Assembly (NCBI GenBank): GCA_025093985.1
Contig: JACAAK010000001.1
Location: 2,852,001 to 2,916,000 of the forward strand
Source: Calvatia gigantea
Lineage: Eukaryota; Basidiomycota; Agaricomycetes; Agaricales; Lycoperdaceae
DNA length: 64,000 nt
Direction: 5' to 3'
Numbering within the stretch: position 1 is the stretch's first letter; each line of letters starts with the position of its first letter. Of the stretch, positions 37,198 through 48,411 are shown one piece after another. The notes below the pieces were generated by a model, which did not search any database, had not been told where the DNA came from, and worked only from the letters and a program-made list of their open reading frames with translations. The translations under genes were made by a program, and so were the position numbers.

Positions 37198-38513
37198 TCA
37201 GGTTGGCTGTTGTTTGATGGCAACCCAAAACTCTGCGCAATAAATCCACCGCATCATCGCATTTTTGTCACTGGTGTACTCGCACTCGATTGTTTTCGGC
37301 GCACGAACGTCGTTTGGATCCCCAGTTTGGTGGACAAGAAAACCGATCTCCTTTATGACGCCCATAACCTCTTCAAGACTGAGTTCAGTTTTAGCTTGCG
37401 CACCACCAGGCCAAAGCAGTGGGCCAAGGTTGACCCAGACACCGCCCGGCCGCAATAAACAGTGGATTTTTTCGATGGTGGCGAACACGTTGACCGACGT
37501 ATCAATGAAGAACAAGGTAACGATGAAATCGTATCCATGAGTTGGCGAGCCCGGAGTTGCTGAAGGTAATTGGTCTTTGGGATCTCGCACGGGAACGGCC
37601 AGTTTGAGAAAATCGCCTTCAACCAATTCTAAATTTGAGGTGAAACATGGAACAACGTCCGGGAAAGACACAACGCGGAACAAGAGTTCATTTGAACGCT
37701 GATGTGAGAACCAATGTGCAAAGGGCTGGATGTGATGTTCGTTCTTCGTAACAGTGGACTTCGGCGAGAAAAGGAATCGCATGGCAAGTATCATGAAGTA
37801 TGAAAACTCAACGGCGGTAGTCCTGAAACCTGAAAATTGGGATCAACGCCACGTAGAAGTATCAGGAATGCAGGCATACCAAGTTGCGAAATCTCCCATG
37901 CAAGCCGACCAAGGCCTGAACCAGGAACAAGCACCTTCACACCTGCCCTCTCAGAAAATGGAATTTGATTCAAGACTTGGAGTATTGGTTGGAATATTTT
38001 CTCTCGTTCGCTCCTTCCTTCTTCGCTCCAATCCCGAACGAAGTGTTTGAGTGCTTCGCGAACGCGCCCAAGGTCAACATGATTCACGTCGGAGGGAGAG
38101 TTGTCGAGGCCAAATTCTTCCGCTGCCAGTGCACCAATAGCTTTCGTCAATCTGGCATTCTGCTCCACTGCCTTCCTTAGTTGGTTGAGTTTACTTGGGT
38201 AGCCGATCCGGAAACCCAATTGTTTATGGCTCCGCCCTACTGATCTATAGGAGCACTCCATTGCCGTGACCTCCTGGCTGGCAAGGGTGGCATAACGAGC
38301 ATAAGCACCATAGGCTCGCCTCAAGGAAAATGGATGGTCAGTGGCCAGGTGGGATATTGTCAGGAGTCGCCAGATATCGTCCCATGGAAAGGGAGGAAGG
38401 AGTCTGCGGCCAATAAACAGAAGAGACATGAGAGAGAAAATTGTAAGGAGTACGTCGAACGCCCACGAATTTACGCCCATCGTACGTCCTGCTCTGGATC
38501 TTGGATTCAACAA
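37198..38513 (-). CDS. carnosine N-methyltransferase homologue (N2227 family)
   Basis: Two exons, 37880-38513 and 37198-37829, joined by a 50-bp intron in phase; 421 residues. An N-terminal hydrophobic segment (VLLTIFSLMSLLFIGRRLLP) precedes the domain and may anchor it. The N2227 features are HVDLGRVREALKHFVRDWSE, EREKIFQPILQVL, the SAM-binding loop VKVLVPGSGLGRLAWEISQL, then VEFSYFMILAMRFL, FPDVVPC, LVEGDFLKL, YDFIVTLFFIDTSVNVFATI, LRPGGVWVNLGPLLW and LEEVMGVIKEIGF. The vertebrate and yeast homologues methylate carnosine (imidazole nitrogen) or small histidine peptides using S-adenosylmethionine. Substrate use in fungi is less clear. Confidence 0.87.
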
Positions 38514-38685
38514 CGCCGGAAAGACCAGCGAAAAACCTCAGAGAAGTGAGGACCGCATCAGCCACTCAAATTTCCAGGTTCCCACGTGCACTGGTGACGT
38601 AATTCGAATTATAATATCGACACAGTATGTGTATTTTCGTGAATCTCGGACAATTAGAATAAAGAATAAATTTTTGAAAAGGCTC

Positions 38686-39256
38686 TCATCCGATGGTGAT
38701 ACGCTTGGGAGCTTGGTCAGGTGTGGTCTTAGGGAAAGTGACAGTCAGAAGACCACTATCCATTGAGGCTTTAACCTCCTCCGGCTATGAGGAGGCGGTT
38801 AGCTATCATTGTTACCCATTGGAAGGGAGAGCTTACCTTGACACCTTGAGGAAGTTGAATTGTCCTTGAATACTTTCCATAACGACGCTCACGGATGGCA
38901 TACCCTTCTTCACTGTGTTCAGTGGATGTTTTGCCCTCACCAGAAACAGTGAGGCGACCATCATGGACGTCGATGGAGGTGTCCTCTTTTTTAATGCCAG
39001 GTAATTCGAAAACGGCAGTTACCAGATTATTTTCGGGGTCTTCATGAAGGTCCATCCTGTTAGATAGTTAGTGATATTTTCAAATGGGATGTAAATGCGA
39101 GATGGGGAAGTACTTTGGTTTAAAAGTGCCGCGGTCGCTGGAAGTGTGCTGAAGCTGACGATCACCGCTGTGCGTGTGCGCAGTCACTCTGGGAAGAAGG
39201 ACCTCATTGACGAGGCGGTCAATGTCGTAGAACGGCTCGTAGAAGAAGGTTGACAT
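38686..39256 (-). CDS. small heat-shock protein (Hsp20/alpha-crystallin)
   Basis: Exons 39114-39256, 38837-39056 and 38686-38784 are in phase and give 153 residues. The N-terminus MSTFFYEPFYDIDRLVNEVL is followed by the alpha-crystallin domain: MDLHEDPENNLVTAVFELPG, IKKEDTSIDVHDGRLTVSGE, RYGKYSRTIQLPQGVK-PEEV and KASMDSGLLTVTFPK. The C-terminal APKRITIG carries the I-x-I motif that docks onto neighbouring dimers. It is an ATP-independent holdase that forms oligomers and binds unfolding proteins. Two heat-shock elements and a TATA box lie upstream, which fits strong heat induction. An in-frame ATG further upstream (39313) falls in the likely 5' leader and was not chosen. Confidence 0.93.
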
Positions 39257-39324
39257 TATGGGTTGACGTTGTAGGGGAGCTGGTGTTGGTTTGATTCTGG
39301 ACGGTGGAGCCAACTGTGGTCAGC

Positions 39325-39330
39325 TTTATA
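39325..39330 (-). promoter_or_regulatory. TATA box of the Hsp20 gene
   Basis: TATAAA on the minus strand, about 70 bp before the ATG at 39256 and directly downstream of the heat-shock elements. Confidence 0.7.
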
Positions 39331-39353
39331 TTGTCCCAGGCGGCCTGGTAATA

Positions 39354-39366
39354 GAAAATTCACGAA
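39354..39366 (-). promoter_or_regulatory. heat-shock element 1 (proximal)
   Basis: GAA-AA-TTC-AC-GAA: three perfect alternating inverted nGAAn units, the binding site of one Hsf1 trimer. It lies 24 bp upstream of the TATA box. Confidence 0.8.
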
Positions 39367-39436
39367 TTGCCTGGAGTGACCTTGACGCAATATCCTTCAA
39401 GTCCTTTGGGTCATACGTTGTTGCATGTGCGTCATC

Positions 39437-39449
39437 GAATGTTCCAGAA
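39437..39449 (-). promoter_or_regulatory. heat-shock element 2 (distal)
   Basis: GAA-TG-TTC-CA-GAA: a second perfect three-unit heat-shock element 70 bp further upstream. Two consensus sites in one short promoter are unlikely by chance. Confidence 0.8.
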
Positions 39450-39450
39450 T

Positions 39451-40285
39451 CCACCAAAGACTTGTAGAAAAGTAAGTAGGTAGTTTAGGTAGTATGAGTG
39501 TCCTTCAATCTACTAAAATCAGGTTCCATAAGCTGGCCCAGAAGAATCCAGGAGCTCCCTCGAAATCTAAACAAAGGATTCAAACACTCAAACGGTGAAG
39601 TGGGCTTGAATGGGCAGCCGGAATCGCGTTGATGGCCCAACAAACGATGATTTGATGAGCAGCCACACGATCACGCAATCTGGATCTTTAACACCCAATT
39701 TAGGCATTCCGAACAAGTAAGCACCCACCTCGCTCCAACTGAGGAGCCATGACACCGCTTGCCGCTTGCAGATTTAGGTAAACGTGAGCCCGCCACTATC
39801 TATCTACTAAGCTTCAAAATGTAAGTATACCATGATTAGCGCCGTAGCATCCGCCGAATAGCATATCCGTCTGTTCAATGCAACCTCGTCCTCGAGTGTC
39901 CCATTCCCTGTTCCTGTCGAGCTATACAAATGGGAGTATCGGATAAAGGGACGCGACGCAGAGGACTATTCAAAGGACACCCAAAGGTGGTCTAGTCAGA
40001 ACCTATAATGTACCAATCCACCTGTCGCCGATGGCCCGAGCCTCAAGCCAAGATATCCAGTTGTGGCTAGGAGTAACTGTACCGACGCCGCTGGAGTGTT
40101 GTTCCGCCTCAATAATTAGCGGGTTTGTCAACAAGCTCTGCGCCGAAACTATGTAGGTGAGCTTGGTCGCTTGATCGGCCATTTATTCATTCATGGCCCC
40201 CACTATTCTGGTGCAAGTATGAGCGCTTGTACAACGACAATCCATTTGTAGGATTATATATCCTTTTGCTGATAACACGATCCTA
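39451..40285. other. intergenic region
   Basis: About 830 bp between the Hsp20 promoter and the 3' end of the CAP gene. No ORF, RNA gene or repeat recognised. Confidence 0.4.
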
Positions 40286-41222
40286 CTATGTTAACTGGGG
40301 ACGACCAACGTTAACGCTACGGGGGAAAGCGTCATAACGCGCATAGACGACATCGAGCTTGACGATACTCACGAGAATTGTCCCACAAAATTTCCGGGGG
40401 GGCTATAGCGGCAGACAATGAAAGTCCATCGTCCACCACTAAATGAACTAAATGGACTCCCAGTGGTACATTGCTCAACAGCACACCCAAGCGCTTTTGT
40501 CCCCTTCCAAATGACCTTACCAGTCGGACAAGAAGGTCAGAGCTTCAAAAAATAATTGGTAAGGTTTACGTTTCTTACCTGGGTGAAATGGCCGGTGCCT
40601 GCACTGGAAGTCCTCAGTGCGGTTGTCTGACTCAAATGATTAGTCTTGACAACACAACTCGCAGGTCGTACGTCAAACCGTCACAACTCACAATCGTACT
40701 TCCCTATTGGTGAAAAGAAACTCGGTTTTAATACGAATATAAGAATCGTTCGTAACTCACGAGCCTCACCCATCCACGATGCAATGACCTCTTGAATGGT
40801 GGGGGTTGGAGTGCCCGCTCCAGCAAACTATAGGTTGGTATTCGGCAACTTAAAATTCCAACGAGGGTATTAACTTGACGTACCAGATTTTCACCAAAAT
40901 GATTATCATTTACAATCAATCTCGGCGGTCAATTTTCAAAACCTGGAATTTGAACTCAATTGGCTTGCTCGTGGGAGAACCTGCATTTCCTAGCGTATTC
41001 CAGTGCACTAGCTGTAACACCACCATCCCAGGTGAGAGGTTTGGCGCCATAGTGAGCCCGGTGTGTATTGTGAAGGCTCAAAGCCTGGTCAGAAAATTCA
41101 TCTAGGATAGCGACTCAGTTATTTGGTCAAGCTCGCGACAATTGGGGTTGCTCACCACGCCTGGTAGGAATAGCTCCAGTGAAGCCTGCGAGTACAATAA
41201 AAGAGATGGTAGCAAGCTTCAT
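40286..41222 (-). CDS. secreted CAP/PR-1-family protein with apparent 1-base frameshift
   Basis: No long ORF exists; the gene is visible only after joining eight exons: 41156-41222, 40969-41101, 40884-40920, 40761-40827, 40692-40703, 40579-40626, 40373-40515 and 40286-40316. It starts with a signal peptide (MKLATISFIVLAGFTGAIPT). The CAP signatures follow in order: ALSLHNTHRAHYGAKPLTWD, LEYARKCRFSHE, DNHFGENL, IQEVIASWVGEARKYDYN, GTGHFTQ-VIWKGTKALGCAV and FIVCRYSPPGNFVGQFSVNV. All splice phases agree, and the exons total 538 nt. That is one base too many; dropping one G of the GG at 40606-40607 restores 178 codons. Intron 2 is a GC-AG intron and exon 5 is 12 nt. CAP proteins (yeast Pry, plant PR-1) are secreted sterol/lipid binders. 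Either a recent pseudogene or a sequencing error. Confidence 0.78.
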
Positions 41223-41668
41223 CCCGTTTCGATGTGTGAACTTTTCTTTTGGGTGCTATTGGAGAATTCGTGGGTCCCAGTCTATATCCTCTGCCAGAAT
41301 GATTCTGTATGCATAACTAACGTGGTCTACTGCGACCCACTAGCGCCAGGTCACTGCTGTCTTAGATAAACTTAAATAGGGAGGGTGACACTGGCATGGA
41401 GACCACAGCAGGAAATAAGTGGCCGTAGATGTCATGCGGAGGGATTTAGAAATACTTTTAGCTAGAGCAGGGCCATTCCAGGTGTCGAGTGTGGAGATCG
41501 GACGGCACCTGACACTGAAAAGTGTCATGTACGCGTCCTCCTCCCCACTACTCCACTTCACCAATGACGCCTTTCACTTCCGAGAATGATGACCAAGACA
41601 CCGACCCCGAAAATCCCATTTCCGAGCCATCCAGAAGTCCGGATCATACACTGATTTCCTAATTCGGA
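41223..41668. other. promoter region of the CAP gene and spacer
   Basis: About 450 bp upstream of the CAP start codon. Short ORFs only; no further feature recognised. Confidence 0.35.
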
Positions 41669-43400
41669 AGTCCTGATGTAATGGCAAAGCCATTTTCACA
41701 CTTGAAAATCACTAATCTAAGGCATACAAGCCTAATCTAATGATTACATCAAACCTTCCTGTAGTAGTACAACCTAATCTAAGAGCCCAACAGGATAATA
41801 AAAGAGTACTTGATCACTGTAGAACACTATGGCCATTGATGACAGATAATGGTGGCTACAGGGTGACCACTGTGCTTAGCTAAAAGCAATTCTAACAGTG
41901 TACCATATGACCAGTTGTGATTCCAGCTGGACCAGGTGGTAAAAACCATTCCAATGTGTCTATACAGAGCTATGGGACCCCTCCAATGAGTCTAGACTTG
42001 AGAAATAAGTCCAACATGCTTAATCTAAAAAGATGATCAGTGTGTTCACAAGGAAATGCCACTGTTGTTAGATTAACAAACTCACTCAGCACTAATGACA
42101 TGTATGTATGTGTTCACATACAATCCACAGGGACACATAGGAGGACAATTCACATGACATCCAAAATCTCAGATGTTCTACATATTTAGAGAAGAATGCA
42201 GAGCCAGAGAACAGGCTAGGACATGGCCCAGAATGAACAGATACCCAGAATCTTCATGTATTTCCAATGTTTCACTAATCTAATAGGTTGTGGCTCTCTT
42301 GGTGCATGATCTAATCTACTAGTTTGTACCTTGCTTGATAATATGTTCCTAGTCATGTAATCATTATCTTGTCATAATGAGCACCCAAATAATACATAAA
42401 CCCCCTCTGAGGTGTCAGATGTGGCAAGGGAACCTACTAGCCATTGCCCAGCCTTCAGAGTGCAGTGAAAAGTGATCTATTGTGCCTGAGCAAAGCAAAG
42501 TAATAAGTCCTTTTGAGATTAACTGGATTAAGTGACTTGAGCTAAGGTTGAGACCTTTGTAATCTAAGAAGAAGACCTCAGGCTTACTTGCGAAGTGAGC
42601 TTAGATTAAGAGCATATTGCATTGCTACACCCTGGTACTTGGAGTATCACAAGTGTAGGACAGTGTGCTTCTGGTTGTTGACTTGATAAGGGTGAATCTT
42701 AGGGAGTACCTGAGGTTCTGTGTCTTGTTAACTTCTTAGATAAGGGACACAAGTTGCACTTTTTACAGTGTAACTTGGCTTTACTCTTCTTAGTGAAGGT
42801 AGTTAGCTATTCTAGTGTTCTCTATGCATCATTGTTTTGCATTATTTTGTGGAATTGTCCCTCATATTGTCAGATTGCCTCCCCACAAACTTGCATTGTG
42901 CAGAAATCTTTAAATATCTATTCTATCAGCTTAATCTAAGCAGTACATCCCTATCACACTTAGTATTCTATTTCTGCCTCTTTACCAACCATGGAAGCTC
43001 CAACCTCCAAACTCTACCTTGCCTGCCTGTACTTCTCATTTCCAACTCTAAAAAACTTATGAACCACTTTTCTATTCACTTATTATACTTTTTCTACATT
43101 CCTCATAATTTAGAACCTCATAGAATGAGCATTCCAGCCCATTTTCATCCCTGCTAGTATGTTTTTCTTTGTTCTCTCTCTAAAATTTACATTCTACTCT
43201 TTGTAATTCGGGTGCACAGCCCACCATTCTCCTCTATAAAAAACATGTATACTTTGTTGTAGTCAGATAGCTACAAATTAGCCAAGTTTCGCCTTGAAGT
43301 CTCTGTCTCTAGTTATTTCTCTATCTATTTCTTGCTTTCTCTCTTCTCTCTCTCATCTCAACACCGAATCACCACGCTATCATAAACGCCGCCTTCTGAA
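41669..43400. mobile_element. AT-rich retroelement-like block (possible old LTR fragment)
   Basis: This 1.7-kb block has no ORF of interest and a base composition unlike the flanking genes. It carries at least ten copies of TAATCTAA or its complement (for example at 41712, 41731, 41774, 42020, 42067, 42276, 42310, 42559, 42600 and 42930). Near its right end is a promoter-like layout: CTATAAAAAAC at about 43235, followed about 50-120 bp later by TCTCT-rich sequence, as in LTR promoters. I could not find paired ends or a target duplication, so the borders and the class are guesses. Confidence 0.35.
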
Positions 43401-44316
43401 CGTTCAGTAATCACTCTCAACACCTTTCCGGACCCTTATCGTATCGTTCCGAGCCTTCGGAACAGAATTATCCATCAGTTCTGTTGTCTGATCATTTTCG
43501 TGATCTCCACTCCTACCCGCTCTTTCCAACCCAATCCCTTTGGTCAAGAACAACGTCGGACGGACGCCGACGTGCTCGTGCACCTAGCCGTAATCTCCCT
43601 CTTCACGAGGGAACGTCAGTACAACTATCACGATCACGACGACTTACCCCCACTCCTCAGTACCAGTGAAGGTTCAGGTTGTAGTAAACTAACTTGGGCA
43701 GGACGGGCAAGATCGACGACAATCTTGTTGTTCATCGCTCTCACCCTCACCATCGCCCCCGGTATCTTTTAAGAATAGGTCTGGCACATCCTGGCTAGTT
43801 CCAGTTCATGTCTGCGCACTAGTGCCAGTGCGGATTCTGGTATCATTTCCAATCTCCATTCGTTATAGGGCTCTCGAGCGGCCTGTGCGCAAGTCACACA
43901 CCCCAAACATCCAGTATGGAATCTTCGGGTCCGTGGTTGGTCGTGCATAGGCACTGTGGGGAAATCCGGGGAGGGTATCATGATCTTGACATGTCAATGG
44001 CCCTGTTACCGCTTTGTTTTCTGGATTCGGCTGAATACTGTCAGTTATTTGTCTGAATCTCGTATCTGGGGGTTTCAATATCTCATGGCGGTTTTAAATC
44101 CCGGCAGGTTGTCCACGCCATCCATACACATCGTGGGGTCGTGACCACTGCGTCCGCAGAAACGAGTGTGCAGTGTGTTCTTATACCCATCCTCCACGGC
44201 TTGATGAAAGTAAGCAGTGATTGCGTTAAATCTGCAATATATGAAAACCCATCCAATCCAAAAAAAAATTGGTGTGGCCCCTGCAGTACATAAGAGGGAC
44301 GGCCCGCACGTCACAA

Positions 44317-45859
44317 TCAGAAATCGTCATCATATTTTTCGATAATTTCAATATCAAACCCCTTGTTGATCAACGCCACCAGTCTCGCTTGGGGTCTCTG
44401 GTGCCCACGCAAAGGCGATCATTGTGAATGAGCTATTGAAATCATCCAATCTCTGTTCCAATATTTCCACCAGTGTGTCGGAGTATCTTGTGCTGAGAGT
44501 ACCGACGCCTGCCGTTGTATTCTCGTCGGAAACGCAACCTTCAAGTATAATCCTTTTCAACCGAGGAAGGGGTTTGGCCGCCTGTCCCTCCTGCCAACTA
44601 GGCCTGAGTTTGTGGGACAACGTGCGAATATCGCGAGTTGAACAATTGTGTAGTATGAGGTTTTCAATGTTTGAGCCATCGTGGATATATTTAAGGTGAG
44701 AAGTTGTGATGTTGAGTGCCAGCGTCGTCAGTGTTTGTGGCAAGCGGTTGAAAAAAGCCTGGATATCGCCACTGTCGAAGTGAGCGTCTTGGAAGGTATT
44801 CCAGTGCATCTCTCTCAAAACAGGGACATAGAGGTATCGAATAAGAGCACGACTCCAAGGGTTATCATCAGTTTCCCAATGAAAGTCCACCAAATGTCGG
44901 AATGAAATTGGATTAGATAGGGTGACTTGTCCTGGAGATGGTTGTTGATGTGACGATGAACAACAGCGGAAAACGACCAGACCTGGACACTGAACAAACA
45001 CCTGAACAGCTAGATCAGGTGGTATGTACGAAAGATTTAATGAAGTGAGGCTCGCCCAGGGCAGCTGAATGTTTGCGTCAGAACGCCAAAGCACGTCTTG
45101 AAGAGAGAATCGGCGGAGTGGGGAATTGAAAGGAAGTATGACCTGGCTATCAGGCATGATCATAAAACGTTCAGGACGGCTGAAATCAAGGGAGCAGTCG
45201 CGGAGCTGGGTCAAGTAGGAGGTATAGTTATGCCACTGGCGGGGAGGATTGACCAGGTGGAGTTCCTTTACCCTTGGTAAAGCTTCAATGAGCAGATTAT
45301 CGATAGTCTCGTGAATGAGGTAAGAGGACCCGGGGTCAATGTTCTTGGAGAAATGAAGCGCGATGGTAAAAGGAACTTCCTTGGAATTTTCGATGAAAAG
45401 TCGCAGAAATGTTGCCTTCCTCCCTGCAGGTTGCTGCCGTGATGTCCAAAGCAATCCACGCCCACAAACGGAGACTAGACCAAATGACTTGGCGCCAGAG
45501 CGATGAAACCGCAGCGAGGATGAACTGGAAATATTAGTCCTTTGGCAATTCCATAACACTACCGTAGGGATGTGGGGGAATGCATGGCACTCGCTGAAAT
45601 CTGGCATTGGGCAAACATACTCAAAGATGGAAGAAAGTGTCTCGGTGGGTAAAGTTATGGTGGGAGATTGGATGGCATTCAGTCTTCTCAGGAGGGCAGC
45701 CCTCTCTTCATTGAGTTGCGCAATTTGCTGGTCCAAACGACGCGCCTCGCGGTGAATGAGCGCGACTTGATCATCTCGACTACCTAGCGAGTAAGATATC
45801 GTCAATTGAACCTACCCCGGGATTGTTTGATGACACCTGGGACAAGTCGTGTTAAACAT
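44317..45859 (-). pseudogene. F-box protein pseudogene, copy 1
   Basis: A 483-codon open frame (45805-44354) hides several defects seen by comparison with copy 2. The aligned ATG at 45859 (MFNTTCPRCHQTIPG) is followed by an in-frame TAG. One base is missing near 45570, so the middle is read in a shifted frame. One extra C in a run at 44391-44394 throws off the last ~25 codons; the ancestral end is at 44317. Family features remain: a coiled-coil start (ARRLDQQIAQLNEERAALLR), the F-box-like ITLPTETLSSIFEYVCPMPD, and an LRR-like C-terminal half (LPRVKELHLVNPP, LTSLNLSYIPPD). Intact relatives would be SCF ubiquitin-ligase substrate receptors. A functional shortened protein cannot be excluded. Confidence 0.68.
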
Positions 45860-46405
45860 CGTTCAAAGAGAGTTTTGCGTATTAAAATGACGGGTGTGTG
45901 CCACCGAGCAAAGAATGGACAAAGCGTTGTTTAGTGGTCACAGAAGTGAGACTTCGAATTGCCAACAGATGACCAGGGGGGATTCTGATTGGTCGCTGAT
46001 CTCTTATGTCAAAGATTACTGATTAACGCCTGCCGATCCGACTCCGGCACTTATTTCAAAGATTAACACTGTCCGTCAGGTCGCGAATTCGATTGTGGCC
46101 TATTCGGTTCCAGTTATTTTAGACTGGCCTAACACCTTGGCGGCATGTCCAGCAGTGAGTATACTACGAGTCCAGGCCATGACCTTCCAATGTGTCACGG
46201 AGTATGGTTTAGAATGTGCACCCGCTTCCTGGGTTCGAGGATCATAGTCAACGTGAATGTCGTCCAGACGGTCAAAAGCTAAAGTAAGAAAACCAATTTC
46301 TTCTGTTTAATGCTGATCATTCGATGAACCCACAATGATCACTTCTGCTTTAAATAGAACAAACAAACGTATGTCGAGCATGTCAGATCAATCACCTCAG
46401 CTCCC

Positions 46406-46675
46406 TCAAATCCATGCCTGTTGCGCAAAGACACCCAAGATGGCATTTGACAACACATCAGAGTACCTTAATGCGTCACTGATGGGATACACCTTGTCGC
46501 TTTGCGGCCCATTTGCGATCTGCAGCCACTGGCTCTCAATGAAACCCACAAATACGAAATTGATCAGTGCATCAGGCGTGATATCCATCCCAGTCGGTGG
46601 GTCAGATGTAATAAAACCTGGAATATTGAAGAATGGGAAGGGCACGTGAGGTACATTGTCCCGACCCCTTGGCAA
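46406..46675 (-). other. conserved spacer ORF within the F-box repeat unit
   Basis: An 89-codon minus-strand frame (includes FFNIPGFITSDPPTGMDITP and LINFVFVGFIESQWLQIANG) has a related but interrupted counterpart at about 49010-49260. It may be an exon of a small unknown gene carried along in the duplicated unit. I do not recognise it. Confidence 0.25.
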
Positions 46676-46868
46676 GACTATTTACACAAACCAAAATCCC
46701 ATGATGAACATCACTCAATCAGGCGAAGCAAGGATGAAAAACTAACGCCTTGAGTCACATATACCCAGCTCAAATTTCCGCTAGATTTACAGTAAGCAAA
46801 TATCCATCAAGTCCAAAGAGTTGTGTGGTACATAATGATGCGTACGGGGGACGGTATGCACCTTAGAA

Positions 46869-48411
46869 TCAGGAATCGTCTTCACAGTCATCATTAATCT
46901 CAATATTATACCCCTTGTTGATCAACTCCATCAATCTCGCTTGGGTCTCTGGTGTCCATGTAAGCATGGTCATTCCTGTCTCGAAGGTGAAAGAGTTATT
47001 GAATTCGTCCAATCTCTGTTCCAACATTTCCATCAGTGCATCGGAGTACCACGTGTCGAGGAAACCGATGCCTATCACTGTGTTCTCGCCGAGAACTTCG
47101 CCCCCACGTAGTATCCTTTTCAACCGAGGAAGGGGTGACACTGCCTGTCCCTCCTGCCAGCTAGGCCTGATTTTATGGAACAACGTGCGGATATCGTGAG
47201 TTGTACAATTATGTAGTTCGAGATTTTCAATGCTTGAACCATCGTGGATATATTCGAGGTGATAGGTCGTGATGTCGAGGGTCAGCGTCGTAAGTGTTGG
47301 TGGCAAGCGGCTGAAAAAAGCCCGGGTGTCATTGCCAGTGTCAGTGTCATGGAAGGTGCTCCAGTGCATGTCTCTGAGGGCAGGGACGTGGAGATATCGG
47401 ATAAGAGCACGACTCCAGGGGCTGTCACCGGTATCCCAATGGAATCTTGCCAGATGTTGGAATGAAATTGGATCAGATAGGGTGACCTGCCTGGGGGTGG
47501 TTGTCGGCGCGAGGGAAAAGAGCAGCAAAAGTCGACCAGATTTGGACATTGAATGAACACCTGAACAGACGGATCGGGTGGTATGTATGAGAGATTCAAC
47601 GAGGTGAGAGTTGTCCAGGGCAGCTGAATGTTTGTGTCGGAACGCCAAAGCGCCTCCTGGAGAGAGAATCGGCGGAGTGGGGTGTTAGGAGGGAGGATGA
47701 CCCGACTGCCAGGTATGAAACGTTCGGGACGGCTGAGGTTGAGGGAGCAATCACGGAGCTGGGTTAGATGTGGGGTATAATTGTGCCATTTGCGAGGAGG
47801 GTTGACCAGGTGGAGTTCCTTTATCCTTGGTAAAGCTTCAATAATCAGGTCGTCAATAGTTTCGTGAACGAGGTAAGAGGATCTTGGGTCAACGTCCTGA
47901 GAGAAATTGAGTGCGATAGTGAAAGGAACACCCTTCGAGTTTTCAATGAAAAGCCGGAGGAATTTTGCCTTCTTCTCCGCAGTTAGTGTGTGATGTCCAG
48001 GGCAATCCAAGCCCACAAGCGGGGACTAGACCGAACGACTTGGCGCCAGTGCGATGAAACCGCCCCGAGGGTAAACTGGAAATATTGGTACTCCGGCAGT
48101 TCCATGGTATCATCCTCGGTATAAGAAGGGAATGAATAACGCCCGCTGAAGTCTGGCAGTGGGCAAGCATACTCGAAGATGGAAGACAGTGACTCGGCAG
48201 GTAGTGTTATGGTAGGAGATTGGATGGCGTTCAACTTTCTGAAGAGCGTGGCCCTCTCTTCGTTGAGTTGCGCGATGAGTTGGTCCAAGCGACGCGTTTC
48301 GTGGTGAATGAACGCGACCTGATCGCCCCGACTTCCGAGCGAGCAAGGCATCGTTGATTGAAGCCGGCCCGGGATTGTTTGGTAGCAGCTGGGACAAGTC
48401 GTTTGCGACAT
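46869..48411 (-). pseudogene. F-box protein pseudogene, copy 2
   Basis: The N-terminal frame (48411-47983) is intact: MSQTTCPSCYQTIPGRL, a coiled coil, ITLPAESLSSIFEYACPLPD and the family motif FQFTLGAVSSHWRQVVRSSP followed by LWAWIALDI. It then hits TAA, while the homologous continuation KAKFLRLFIENSKGVPFTIA lies in another frame (48016-47282). A second break near 47494 is a one-base deletion relative to copy 1. It moves the C-terminal third (TLSDPISFQHLARFHW ... PRLKRIL ... MELINKGYNIEINDD) into the frame ending at 46869. Two frameshifts make an active product unlikely. No good splice pair removes the first break. Confidence 0.72.

Noticed and set aside
47983..48020. A short intron joining the two frames of F-box copy 2 (CTAAC resembles a branch point).
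   Set aside because: The only usable donor would give a ~42-bp intron and delete the conserved LWAWIALDI segment; copy 1 shows the same frame change without a donor. A frameshift fits better.
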